From Prevotella sp. KH2C16 (lineage in GTDB: Bacteria > Bacteroidota > Bacteroidia > Bacteroidales > Bacteroidaceae), in the NCBI RefSeq assembly GCF_900113305.1, contig NZ_FOOW01000008.1, positions 1-64,000 on the forward strand: DNA of 64,000 bases. Reading direction: 5' to 3'. Below are positions 35,215 to 44,552 of this stretch, piece by piece; positions within the stretch are counted from its first letter, which is position 1; each line of letters begins with the position of its first letter. Below the pieces are notes generated by a model that saw only the letters and a program-made list of their open reading frames with translations, had not been told where the DNA came from and ran no database searches. A program made the position numbers and the translations under genes.

Positions 35215-37665
35215 CTACAAAGTTATAGAGGATTTCAATACAAGTTCAGCAGAGGAAGGTCCCACGGAAATGACGAAAGAGCCGGGCTCCACCTTGAATT
35301 TATTATCGACAACATCATAATAGGCAAAAGAGCTTTCATCCAGCCAGATGCTAATTCGCTTGGACTCGCCTGGAAGCAGCGAGACCTTCTCAAATCCTTT
35401 TAACTCCTTGGCAGGCCTGACTACAGTTGACTGCGGGTCGGATACATAGACCTCTGCAGTCTCCTTTGCCTCCATAGAGCCTATGTTCTTTAAGGTAAAA
35501 GTAACTCGCACGCCTTTCCTGCCCTCTTTCTCCAGTTTAAGATCACTATACTGGAACCTACTGTAGGAAAGCCCGTAACCAAACGGGAACAACGGCTGGA
35601 TGTTGCTCTTGTCATATCCGCGATAACCTATAAAAATCCCCTCGCGATATTCCACCGTCTTCACTTCCCTCTCTTTGGTGTTCTCATAGTAACTGTCGTG
35701 GCAAGGATTATCCTCCCATTTCCTTTCAATGGAGATAGGGAGCTTGCCACTGGGCGACAGTTTGCCTGTAAGAATCTCGGCTAAGGCCTGCCCTCCTTCC
35801 TGTCCTGGATACCATGCCATGACCACGCCTTTAACCTTGTCTATCCAGTCATCCATGTCTATGCCGCCGCCGGCATTTATAACAATGACAGTACGAGGAT
35901 TGGCAGCCGAGATGTTCTCTATCATCTCACGCTGATACTCCGGCAGCTGGAAGGGACGGTCGAAACCTTCACCCTCTATGCTGCTATTAAAGCCGCAGCA
36001 ATATACCACATTATCGGCTTTGGCAAGGCCTTCTGACAATTTCGTCTGATCTAACCGCTTCAAGGAAAGCTTGATATTCGCAGAAGAAATGTTTTCAAAA
36101 TATTCAACTTCTATTTTATGGAGTGAATTCCCTTTCATGGGAATAGAAAGCTCACGATAAGAGTAAGAATGGTTGCCCCAGTCGCCGGCGACCTGTTTTC
36201 CATCGATTCTGATACGATACCCATCGTCTCCGCCAATATAGAGTTTTACGGTCTCATCTGCCTCCGGCCTATAATAACCAGTCCATCGCGTGGAGAAAGT
36301 ATCTACAGGGAAGGCCTCAGCAGGTGTACCATACTGCCAGTCGAAATCGACTGCAGAATCTATACGCGTAAGGGAAGGAGCTCCTCTTAAGCCTTTATTC
36401 CTGAAATACTCGCCCGTGAAACCATGCCGGCTACAAATAGAATCCGCAAAAATGCGGGTATTAATATCTTCATAGATTACATCATCTGTCAGCATGATAG
36501 TGGCAGGGGCCAAGGCCTTCATCCCCTTATCTAACGCGATGGAGGCAAACGGCTCCACATTTCCACTCCCCCCTCCTGTCGGGATAACGGACGCATTAGG
36601 TCCTACCAAGGCCGTGATGCCCTTTAGGGGTAAAATGTTATCTTTATTCTTCAGCAAGACAACTCCCTCGCGTGCCAATTTCAGGGCAGTTTCCCGCGAG
36701 GAAGGGTAATCCAGGGGGATAGAACTGTCTTTTTGCTGCCGGTCTAAGATTCCAAATGAAATAAGGGTCTGCAAGATATGCTGGACCTTTTCGTCAATGG
36801 TGCGCATGTCAACGGTACCGTTCTCTATAGCTTCTTTTAAGAGTTCATAGTTGAGATGTTTTCCCTTTGGCATTTCCAGATCCAGTCCGTGGTTGGCAGT
36901 CCCTATTGTAGAATATACAGAGGTCCAGTCAGACATGAGGATTCCCTCGAACCCCCACTGCCTGCGGAGAACATGTTTATTCAGCCAAGCATTTTCAGTA
37001 GCATGCACACCATTCAACAAATTATAGCTATTCATGACAGCACCAACATGGGCTTTTTGAACTGCCTTCTGGAAAGCCGGGAAATAAATCTCAAAAAGGG
37101 TGCGTTCGTCAATCTCAGAATTGACATGATGGCGGTTCCATTCCTGATTATTTCCGGCAAAATGCTTGATGGTGGAGATAACACCCCGAGACTGTACGCC
37201 TTCTATATACTGCGAAGCCACCTCTGAAACAAGATACGGATCCTCGCCGAAATACTCATAGTTTCTTCCACAAAGCGGGGAACGATAGATGTTAACCCCG
37301 GGACCGAGCAGGATTCCTACGCCACGGGCGCGGGCATCATCACCGAGGCTTTGCCCTAACTGATAAATCAGGTTCCTGTTCCATGTAGAGGCGCTGAGAA
37401 TAGAACTGGGATAAAGCGTACTGTGAGGTGCATGGTTACGCAAGCCCACGGGGCCGTCAGCCAAAAGTACGGTGGGAATGCCAAGGCGAGAAATGGAATG
37501 GAGCGAAAATGATGTTGCCCCAGAGAGAAAATTACATTTCTCCTGTAGGGTCATCTTTTTTACTATGGCAGAAGCTCGTTCGACGGCCTTTGGTGTAATT
37601 TGCTGTGCTTGTATACCCATTGATATACAAAGAGACAGACATACGATATATGATTTGTTTTTCAT
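35215..37665 (-). CDS. Glycoside hydrolase family 3 enzyme with inserted PA14 domain
   Basis: An 816-residue exported enzyme (signal peptide YIVCLSLCISMGIQAQ). The GH3 catalytic domain contains HFAGNNQEWNRHHVNSEIDERTLFEIYFPAF, and the nucleophile aspartate (D246) lies in GILMSDWTSVYST. A PA14 domain is inserted (about residues 410-550: GFTGEYFRNKGL...RWTGYYRPEADETVKLYIGGDDGYRIRIDGK), as in beta-glucosidases where it shapes the active site. A fibronectin III-like domain ends the chain. Typical activities are beta-glucosidase or related exo-enzymes. The start at 37665 follows the previous stop by 19 bases; the frame open to 37701 would overlap it. Confidence 0.92.
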   Translation of the reverse strand: MKNKSYIVCLSLCISMGIQAQQITPKAVERASAIVKKMTLQEKCNFLSGATSFSLHSISRLGIPTVLLADGPVGLRNHAPHSTLYPSSILSASTWNRNLIYQLGQSLGDDARARGVGILLGPGVNIYRSPLCGRNYEYFGEDPYLVSEVASQYIEGVQSRGVISTIKHFAGNNQEWNRHHVNSEIDERTLFEIYFPAFQKAVQKAHVGAVMNSYNLLNGVHATENAWLNKHVLRRQWGFEGILMSDWTSVYSTIGTANHGLDLEMPKGKHLNYELLKEAIENGTVDMRTIDEKVQHILQTLISFGILDRQQKDSSIPLDYPSSRETALKLAREGVVLLKNKDNILPLKGITALVGPNASVIPTGGGSGNVEPFASIALDKGMKALAPATIMLTDDVIYEDINTRIFADSICSRHGFTGEYFRNKGLRGAPSLTRIDSAVDFDWQYGTPAEAFPVDTFSTRWTGYYRPEADETVKLYIGGDDGYRIRIDGKQVAGDWGNHSYSYRELSIPMKGNSLHKIEVEYFENISSANIKLSLKRLDQTKLSEGLAKADNVVYCCGFNSSIEGEGFDRPFQLPEYQREMIENISAANPRTVIVINAGGGIDMDDWIDKVKGVVMAWYPGQEGGQALAEILTGKLSPSGKLPISIERKWEDNPCHDSYYENTKEREVKTVEYREGIFIGYRGYDKSNIQPLFPFGYGLSYSRFQYSDLKLEKEGRKGVRVTFTLKNIGSMEAKETAEVYVSDPQSTVVRPAKELKGFEKVSLLPGESKRISIWLDESSFAYYDVVDNKFKVEPGSFVISVGPSSAELVLKSSITL

Positions 37666-37684
37666 ATTGCTAATTATCATATTA

Positions 37685-40660
37685 TTAGGGTTGTACCTCA
37701 ACTTCTATGGTATGGTCGCCCACCATAATCTCATACTTTCCCGGAGTAATTACTATATTGCCATTTTCATCGACGAAACCCAAATCGCGTTTAGTCTGTA
37801 AATCGAAATGGTAGGTTACGGTTCTTCCTGGTTGAATCTCATCCTTAGCAAAGAATCGGAGCTCTTTCATCGGACGAGTAATTGGTGAATACTGGCAATG
37901 AACAAATCCGAGTACGATTTCCTTCCCGGTGTGTGAACCCGTATTCGTAACAGGTATGTCGATAGTAAACTTATCATTTGCATGAAGCACCGTCTTAGAG
38001 ATGACAGGTGTCCCATACTGGAACCGGGTATAGCTTAGGCCATAACCAAATGGATACATCGGTTCACTCTGGATGTCATGATAAAATCCCTGATTAGGGC
38101 GGGCACTTGGTCTCCGATTGTAGTAAATTGGAATCTGCCCGGTAGTATATGGGAAAGTAATGGCAAGTTTGCCCGATGGGCAAACTTCACCTGAGAGAAT
38201 TCTTGCCAAAGGGATGCCCCCTGCTATACCAGGTTGCCACATTTCAATAATCGCATCTGAAAGAGCCTCTATCTTATTTAGTTGAAGCGGCCGGCCATTG
38301 GAAAGAACCAGCACAATCTTTTTTCCTGTTTTCTTTAGTGCCTGAAGTAATTGAAGCTGGATTTCCGGAAGTTCTATGCTGGATCGGGAAGCATTCTCTC
38401 CGCTCCAACTTTGCTTCTCCCCTAAGCAAACTACGAGCATATCCGACTTGGATGCCAGAGAAAGGGCGTCTTTAAATCCACTTTGATCAGAACCTTCAAA
38501 ATCACAACCTTTGGCATAACCGATGGTAATCTTCCCTGCAAACTGTTGCCGCATGGCGTCAAGGATTGTGGTAACATCCTCTTTCTGCCCATGCCAAGCC
38601 CAGCAGCCCAGCAAATCTTCTTGTGAAGTAGCCAACGGTCCAATTACTGCTATTGATTTTTCGTTTCTTATCGGGAGAATATTATTATTGTTTTTTAAAA
38701 GAACCATAGACTCTTCTGCCAGTTCTTCTTCAATTTGGCGACTTTCTGGTCGGAGGAATCTGGAATCATCTTTGGCATCCGGGGTGTATGGGTGCTCAAA
38801 AAGCCCAAGCTCGAATTTCACCTTCAAGACTCGTCTGACAGCCCTGTCGATAGTTGCACTATCAATAGCCCCCTCATGAAGTAATTGTTCTAGATAAGCA
38901 TCATAGGCATGAGACATCATGTCCATATCCAAGCCGGCATTCATCGCTAATTGTCCCGCGGTTTTCAAGTCTTTGGCTGCACCTTGATTCTGCAGCTGCA
39001 TGATGGCAGCCCAGTCAGAAACTACAAAACCCTTAAAGCCAAGCTTTCCGCGAAGCACATCTGTCAAGACATAACGATTGGCAGTAACGGGCAGCCCGCT
39101 AAGATTATTAAAAGAACTCATTACCGCAGCAGGATTTGCCTCCATGGCCTTACGATAAGGAGGGAGATATGTATCCCAGAGAGTCTGTCGAGAAACTTCC
39201 GTATAAGTATAATCCCGTCCAGCTTCTGATGCGCCGTATGCCACATAATGCTTCAGGCAGGCGGCAACGGAAAGAGAATCGTCTAAGCTCTTTCCTTGGT
39301 ACCCCCTGACAGCAGCGGCACCAAAGATGCCATTTAGATAAGGATCCTCGCCATAGCCTTCGGCAACCCTCCCCCATCTCGGATCATGTGCAACATCTAT
39401 CATAGGAGAAAAAGTCCAATCTACTCCAGACATCCTTGCTTCCTGTGCCGCCGCCCTGCAAGATAATCTCGTGAGATGAGGATTGAAGCTGCAAGCTTGA
39501 GCCAGGGGGATAGGAAAAATGGTACGGAAACCATGAATGACATCATAACCGAAAAGAATTGGAATACCAAGACGCGAGTCTTCCACGGCATGATACTGCA
39601 TACGATTTCTCAAGTCGGGAGCCACACCCAAAAAGATGAGGGAACCTGTGGACTCAGGTATATTCTTTACTTCAATACCTTTATTATTTTCTATGTTGTT
39701 AGTTCCCAAAGTATACTGTACCAATTGCATGGCTTTCTCATTTAAGGTCATTCGTGAAAGTAAGTCCTGAACCCGAATGGCCAAGGGAACACTTGCATCC
39801 TTATAAAGAGGATATGTGGCATTGACATTACTTAAATCCGTGATTTCCCAAGGCTTTTCCACGGCGGAATGAGCAGATAACTGTGCAGCCCTGACGAGAT
39901 CGGAGCATACATTTTGCGGAGCGTATCTATTACCGACAACCGAATTTCCCGTAAGAGATTCATACCATGTACAAGCTGCAGTATATCTACCATAATCAAG
40001 ATCCAAGTGATATCCATCACGAGTCATATTATCATGTATGAAAGTGGTGCGTGCATTCTGGATGGCTGTACCACAGGGCACGACGGTTTTCAGACGGTGC
40101 TTCTTCATTTCCTTACGGACGGCTGCAACAATATCTTGATACATCGTAAGCTGATTACAGCCATAATCAGGAAAAGCTGTATGATTGGATTCCTGAGCAT
40201 AAGCCCATGTCATATGCCAGACGATGCGACTCTTCGGGGATATCTTTCTTATATAATCAATAAGATGAGAGAGGAAAGGCTCATAGGAGTCTATCTTTCC
40301 AGAAAGGCCACTCGCTTGTTGAAGACTGACGACATCCCATTGTTCATCTTTCAATGCTCGGAGGAGCGTCATGCCATCCTCCTGACGGCGAACACCATCT
40401 ACTCCAATCTTCCGATAACGATATTCTCCAAGATTGTTGCTTGCATTTTTCCAATGGCGCTCCAAGGAACATCCGCCAATATACATATTTGCAATGATCA
40501 TCTGCTGGCCGTCAGCATGGCCTAAATCCCACAGGTTTTGTTCTACGGCATCTTCAGAGAAACTGTTACCTATGGCCAAGACACGAAGTACCCCATCGGC
40601 AAAGGTCTCTAATGAAAAAGCGAATAGAAAAACTAACAGAAATCTCGTTTTTTTCATCAT
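37685..40660 (-). CDS. DUF4886 (SGNH-like) - GH3 fusion enzyme
   Basis: A 991-residue exported protein. After the signal peptide (FLLVFLFAFSLETFA), residues 24-250 form a DUF4886 domain of the SGNH esterase type: the block I sequence LAIGNSFSEDAVEQNL and the C-terminal RDGYHLD that would supply the Asp-His pair. From about residue 285 a complete GH3 enzyme follows, with DVAHDPRWGRVAEGYGEDPY, the nucleophile D549 in GFVVSDWAAI, and a C-terminal fibronectin III-like domain. One chain may thus remove an ester and an adjoining sugar. Both substrates are inferred. The gene starts 29 bases after GH2. Confidence 0.88.
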   Translation of the reverse strand: MMKKTRFLLVFLFAFSLETFADGVLRVLAIGNSFSEDAVEQNLWDLGHADGQQMIIANMYIGGCSLERHWKNASNNLGEYRYRKIGVDGVRRQEDGMTLLRALKDEQWDVVSLQQASGLSGKIDSYEPFLSHLIDYIRKISPKSRIVWHMTWAYAQESNHTAFPDYGCNQLTMYQDIVAAVRKEMKKHRLKTVVPCGTAIQNARTTFIHDNMTRDGYHLDLDYGRYTAACTWYESLTGNSVVGNRYAPQNVCSDLVRAAQLSAHSAVEKPWEITDLSNVNATYPLYKDASVPLAIRVQDLLSRMTLNEKAMQLVQYTLGTNNIENNKGIEVKNIPESTGSLIFLGVAPDLRNRMQYHAVEDSRLGIPILFGYDVIHGFRTIFPIPLAQACSFNPHLTRLSCRAAAQEARMSGVDWTFSPMIDVAHDPRWGRVAEGYGEDPYLNGIFGAAAVRGYQGKSLDDSLSVAACLKHYVAYGASEAGRDYTYTEVSRQTLWDTYLPPYRKAMEANPAAVMSSFNNLSGLPVTANRYVLTDVLRGKLGFKGFVVSDWAAIMQLQNQGAAKDLKTAGQLAMNAGLDMDMMSHAYDAYLEQLLHEGAIDSATIDRAVRRVLKVKFELGLFEHPYTPDAKDDSRFLRPESRQIEEELAEESMVLLKNNNNILPIRNEKSIAVIGPLATSQEDLLGCWAWHGQKEDVTTILDAMRQQFAGKITIGYAKGCDFEGSDQSGFKDALSLASKSDMLVVCLGEKQSWSGENASRSSIELPEIQLQLLQALKKTGKKIVLVLSNGRPLQLNKIEALSDAIIEMWQPGIAGGIPLARILSGEVCPSGKLAITFPYTTGQIPIYYNRRPSARPNQGFYHDIQSEPMYPFGYGLSYTRFQYGTPVISKTVLHANDKFTIDIPVTNTGSHTGKEIVLGFVHCQYSPITRPMKELRFFAKDEIQPGRTVTYHFDLQTKRDLGFVDENGNIVITPGKYEIMVGDHTIEVEVQP

Positions 40661-40689
40661 AGCTGTATTTAATAGTAGTAATGTTGCAT

Positions 40690-42474
40690 TTATTGATATT
40701 CCGTTTTCTTCTTCACATAATAGTCATGCATGATATACCATGCTTTCTTGCGCTGCCCTTGGTCAGACACCAGGCCTTTGCGGTTCCATCCATTCTGATT
40801 GGTGGGATGCATACGGGTTGGACTGCGGAAATCAAACAAAATCCATGGAGACACTCCGCAAAGATTAGGAATGGCATCAAACATCCTGAGGTTATCACGA
40901 TAAAGCTGTGCTTGATAATCCTCGCTCCATGAACTTGTCATACTCGCATTTCCTCGCTGGCCATATAGTGCTTCACATCCAAATTCAGAAATAAAAAGAG
41001 GTTTCTCCATGGCAACATTCCATTGAATATCTGATGGTGATTTCGGCCATTTGGCATACCAGCCCATATATTTATTGATTCCTATCAGATCTAAGTTTTG
41101 ATAAAAGTCATCATGCATAACAAAGCGGTTCTCCCTCGTGTCAAAATATGCCAGGTCGAAGGCGGCAACAAACAACCTGGTAGTGTCTATATCTTTACCA
41201 ACCTGGAGAAGATGTGATAGAAACTTATTGCGAGATGGAGTATTCTTGGTTTCATTGGCAATTCCCCAGAAACAGTCTGCACAACGGTTTTTATCTCTTT
41301 GTATTGTTTCCGCCAACATTTCTGATGCCTTATGGAGAGTCTCTTGATTATCAAAATCTATAGCTTGCCAAACAGGGATTTCTTGCCAAAGCATGATGCC
41401 CATTTTCTCTGCGCCTCTTACAATATATTCGTTCTGCTGATAGTGTGCAAGTCTTACCATGTTGACACCCAGTGCCTTAGCCTCGGAAAGAAGCATAACG
41501 GCATCACTCTCCGTGCATGCTCTGCCCAATCTTTGTGGTATCTCTTCATGGAAGGATACACTCCGAAGGAATACTCGTTTGCCATTAAGATATACCCCAG
41601 TGCCTCTCACTTCAATATTACGAAATCCTATCAACTCCGAGACTTTATCTGAAGCTGAATGGAGAGAAACTTGATATAGTTTTGGATTTTCAGGCGACCA
41701 TCTTATAAGGTGATTGACTTTTAAATCCAACATGGCTTTGCCGTTTTCATCCGTAGTAAGGATGGCGGATTTATGTAGTTCCGGTATCTCCAGTCTTATT
41801 TTTTCTCCTGTTTTAGCTTCCGAAAGGGATACACTCACATGTATTAAATCAGGCCGATGCTTATCTAACTGAATAAAATAGTCTTTAATGTAAGTATGCG
41901 GAACACTAACCAACATTACATCCCGAGTAATTCCACCATAGTTCCACCAGTCGAAAGACATGGCAGGTATTGCGTCTTTTTGTCGTCTGTTGTTCACCTC
42001 TACTACCAGAAAGTTATCACCATCTCTAAGTTGGTTGGTTACATCTATTTGGAAAGGCGTGAAAGACCCTTCATGGGATGATATCTTTTCACCATTTAAA
42101 TAAATATTGCAGCGATAGCTAACACCTGCAAAGTAAAGGAAATGCCGTTTCCCGTCTTGCGTGAAATTAAAATGACGCCCATACCATATAGTGCCTTCAT
42201 AATATTTTAATTCAGGGTGCTGGGAATTCCAGTCTCCGGGGACATTCAGGCAAAGGCCATTTTCAAAAGAATACTCATAAAACTCAGAGGACTCCTTTGC
42301 TTTGCGGTTCTTATAAATCTCCATATGTGTACCAGTATCGTAAAGATCGACAATCGCAGACCACTTGCCATTTAAACTCTCTGCCTGTCTTCCGTAAACA
42401 TTTGTCATGGTTTCAGCCAAAGCAGGAGAATTCAAGACGGATAACACCATTATGGAAAATATAATCTTTTGCAT
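40690..42474 (-). CDS. Glycoside hydrolase family 2 enzyme
   Basis: A 594-residue exported enzyme (signal MVLSVLNSPALAE). Domain order is that of GH2: sugar-binding jelly roll (CLNVPGDWNSQHPELKYYEGTIWYGRHF), immunoglobulin-like sandwich and TIM barrel. The acid/base is E408 in WGIANETKN and the nucleophile E497 in ISEFGCEA; their 89-residue spacing is close to that of E. coli beta-glucuronidase (413/504). Length also fits that subgroup, but beta-galactosidase or other activities cannot be excluded. Its ATG overlaps the GH36-like stop (TAATG), so the two are coupled. Confidence 0.9.
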   Translation of the reverse strand: MQKIIFSIMVLSVLNSPALAETMTNVYGRQAESLNGKWSAIVDLYDTGTHMEIYKNRKAKESSEFYEYSFENGLCLNVPGDWNSQHPELKYYEGTIWYGRHFNFTQDGKRHFLYFAGVSYRCNIYLNGEKISSHEGSFTPFQIDVTNQLRDGDNFLVVEVNNRRQKDAIPAMSFDWWNYGGITRDVMLVSVPHTYIKDYFIQLDKHRPDLIHVSVSLSEAKTGEKIRLEIPELHKSAILTTDENGKAMLDLKVNHLIRWSPENPKLYQVSLHSASDKVSELIGFRNIEVRGTGVYLNGKRVFLRSVSFHEEIPQRLGRACTESDAVMLLSEAKALGVNMVRLAHYQQNEYIVRGAEKMGIMLWQEIPVWQAIDFDNQETLHKASEMLAETIQRDKNRCADCFWGIANETKNTPSRNKFLSHLLQVGKDIDTTRLFVAAFDLAYFDTRENRFVMHDDFYQNLDLIGINKYMGWYAKWPKSPSDIQWNVAMEKPLFISEFGCEALYGQRGNASMTSSWSEDYQAQLYRDNLRMFDAIPNLCGVSPWILFDFRSPTRMHPTNQNGWNRKGLVSDQGQRKKAWYIMHDYYVKKKTEYQ

Positions 42475-44534
42475 TAATGTTGAAGTTTATATTGGTACAA
42501 AGTAAATTCGTTCTTGGCAGGGAGGGTAAAACATGAATACCCTTCCTCGTCAACCCAGATTTCTCTCTGTTCACCATTACCGGCAATAGGATACAAAGAG
42601 TATTGGCTACCGGGGGTAAGCCATGTTTTTATACGCCCGGACTTTCTTTCATTATCTTCTCTAAAAATGAGCAGGTAGCCATTCTCCCGTTCATGGACGG
42701 ACTGGAATCCTGTCCAACTTCTACCTGAGGGCTCCTCGCCTATGGGAAGTATGACTCCCCGATGGAAATCCGGCTGGAGTCTCTGGTATTTTTTAATAAA
42801 TGAGCCTATAGAAAATGCCTCCTCTGGAAGATTAGAAGCCTCCATCCATGCCAGTGGCTGTCCTGCCATAGTAATGGCAAATAGATATTCAAAACTATAA
42901 TGGGAAGGAGCAAACACATCGTCTGAAGGATACTTGTCCGCATTTCTCCATTTATTGAGAAACTCCACCTGAATACGCTCTGCCGGAACATATTTGGACA
43001 GTTGCCACAGATTACGCAAGGTGCGAAAAGGATAATAGTTACCCCAGTCTGTATATCGGTTTTCCATAAAGATGTTTCCATATTCGTTAAACATATGATA
43101 ACCACCCCTTCTCCCTGCCGTAGCATCTAAATTAAAAATAATCTCCCGATGGCTCTCATTGACAACCTTGTTAAATAAATGACGAAGATTCTCTTCTGCG
43201 CGCTTATTTGGTATCTGCAGTCCGTCGATTTTGAAAATCGTGATTCCGTATTCCTTCCATAATGAAAGAATGGCATCAGCATCCCTCTGCCAATCGGCGA
43301 AATCATTCTGGATACTTGGATTAAACCAAAGCCCTATCCTGATTCCCATTTTCTTAGCCTTCTTAACTAGAGGATGAAGCCCATTCGGGAACTTTACAGG
43401 ATCAGGTTTCCAGTAGTTCTGATTTTTCCAGATATCTTTAAATGACCCTTTTGCTACTTTAGAATTAGGACTTTTGCCAATTTGCCAACCATCATCCAAC
43501 TGAAAGACCGTAATGCCAAGCCTGTTAGCCTTGTCAAGTTCCGATAGGCAGAAAGACTCTGTAATTTTGCTATCCTGACTTCTGTCGCCCCAAGTGTTGA
43601 GCATAATCATTTCATCTTCTTCTCTTTTTTGATACCTTGCCATTTTCTGGTAGCAACGAAGTGCCATTAATCCTTCACGCTCCTTCCCTGTATATATTCC
43701 TAATACAACGCCATAGGCACGAGTCCAACGGTCTGGCGTGATATCAGAAGGCCTGACACCCAAACCTGCTACCTTAAAGGATGAAAACTCTACCTTGAAA
43801 TCATATCCGGGATATTCTAACTGGGTACTGGAGCAGGGCGCCTCTTTAAGAATGAAGAAGCCATCTGACGAAAGTAGGTTATTACAAAAAAGAAGATTCC
43901 CACGGTAGAAGTTTTCACGAAAAGGGATAAAGTCGCGTTCTATAACCAAGTTGTCATTCCAGTCAGTATAATCATAGAATTCTACTGTCCTACTTTTCCA
44001 ATGGAATCCGTTCAAAGAAAAACCTTCAAGCACAGGAACTTTTACACTACCCTGCACATCTGGGGCAAATTCTATATTCTTTCTATCTGCACCAGATATT
44101 TTTTCTTCCTGTTCAAATGGGGAGAGGGTTCCTTTGAGATATGTATTACACAATATTGCAGGCGTATTGGCATAGATATTAAAACAGCGGCGAATCCAAA
44201 GTCTCCCTATTCGATAGGACACAATCACTTGGTGGTAGGATGGGTGTATTCCATCTGCCGGTATGTCTTTTCGTTCTAAAGTGCCTTCACTAGCATTTCC
44301 TTTTACAATAAGTATATCTGGATCTTTCCCCATGGCATGCAGAATATGGCCATTCTGCTTGTTGACAATCCTAAGGGTCTTCAGATTGCCGGCATTCCAG
44401 AGAAATACCCTTTCTATCATAGAATTGCCTATTTTCAAGGTATCTCCTTGAAATCGGGCATAGCCTTGCGCCCTCACGAAAGAAGGTATAAAACCCATTA
44501 TCATGGTAAGGAAAATGCTCTTTAATAGTTTCAT
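42474..44534 (-). CDS. GH36-like alpha-galactosidase
   Basis: A 686-residue exported enzyme (signal SIFLTMIMGFIPSFVRAQ) of the melibiase type. A beta-sandwich N-terminal domain precedes a TIM barrel with INTWGDRSQD-like entry (LNTWGDRSQDSKI), VFQLDDGWQIG, and GITIFKIDGLQ whose D437 fits the catalytic nucleophile. LDATAGRRGGYHMFNEYGNIFMENRYTDW follows in the barrel. The fold is recognisable, but the sequence is divergent from classical GH36 melibiases, whose nucleophile motif is KWDMN, so a non-galactosyl substrate is possible. It starts 18 bases after the FAD oxidoreductase stop. Confidence 0.75.
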   Translation of the reverse strand: MKLLKSIFLTMIMGFIPSFVRAQGYARFQGDTLKIGNSMIERVFLWNAGNLKTLRIVNKQNGHILHAMGKDPDILIVKGNASEGTLERKDIPADGIHPSYHQVIVSYRIGRLWIRRCFNIYANTPAILCNTYLKGTLSPFEQEEKISGADRKNIEFAPDVQGSVKVPVLEGFSLNGFHWKSRTVEFYDYTDWNDNLVIERDFIPFRENFYRGNLLFCNNLLSSDGFFILKEAPCSSTQLEYPGYDFKVEFSSFKVAGLGVRPSDITPDRWTRAYGVVLGIYTGKEREGLMALRCYQKMARYQKREEDEMIMLNTWGDRSQDSKITESFCLSELDKANRLGITVFQLDDGWQIGKSPNSKVAKGSFKDIWKNQNYWKPDPVKFPNGLHPLVKKAKKMGIRIGLWFNPSIQNDFADWQRDADAILSLWKEYGITIFKIDGLQIPNKRAEENLRHLFNKVVNESHREIIFNLDATAGRRGGYHMFNEYGNIFMENRYTDWGNYYPFRTLRNLWQLSKYVPAERIQVEFLNKWRNADKYPSDDVFAPSHYSFEYLFAITMAGQPLAWMEASNLPEEAFSIGSFIKKYQRLQPDFHRGVILPIGEEPSGRSWTGFQSVHERENGYLLIFREDNERKSGRIKTWLTPGSQYSLYPIAGNGEQREIWVDEEGYSCFTLPAKNEFTLYQYKLQH

Positions 44535-44552
44535 TTCTTCTATTTGGAAAAA

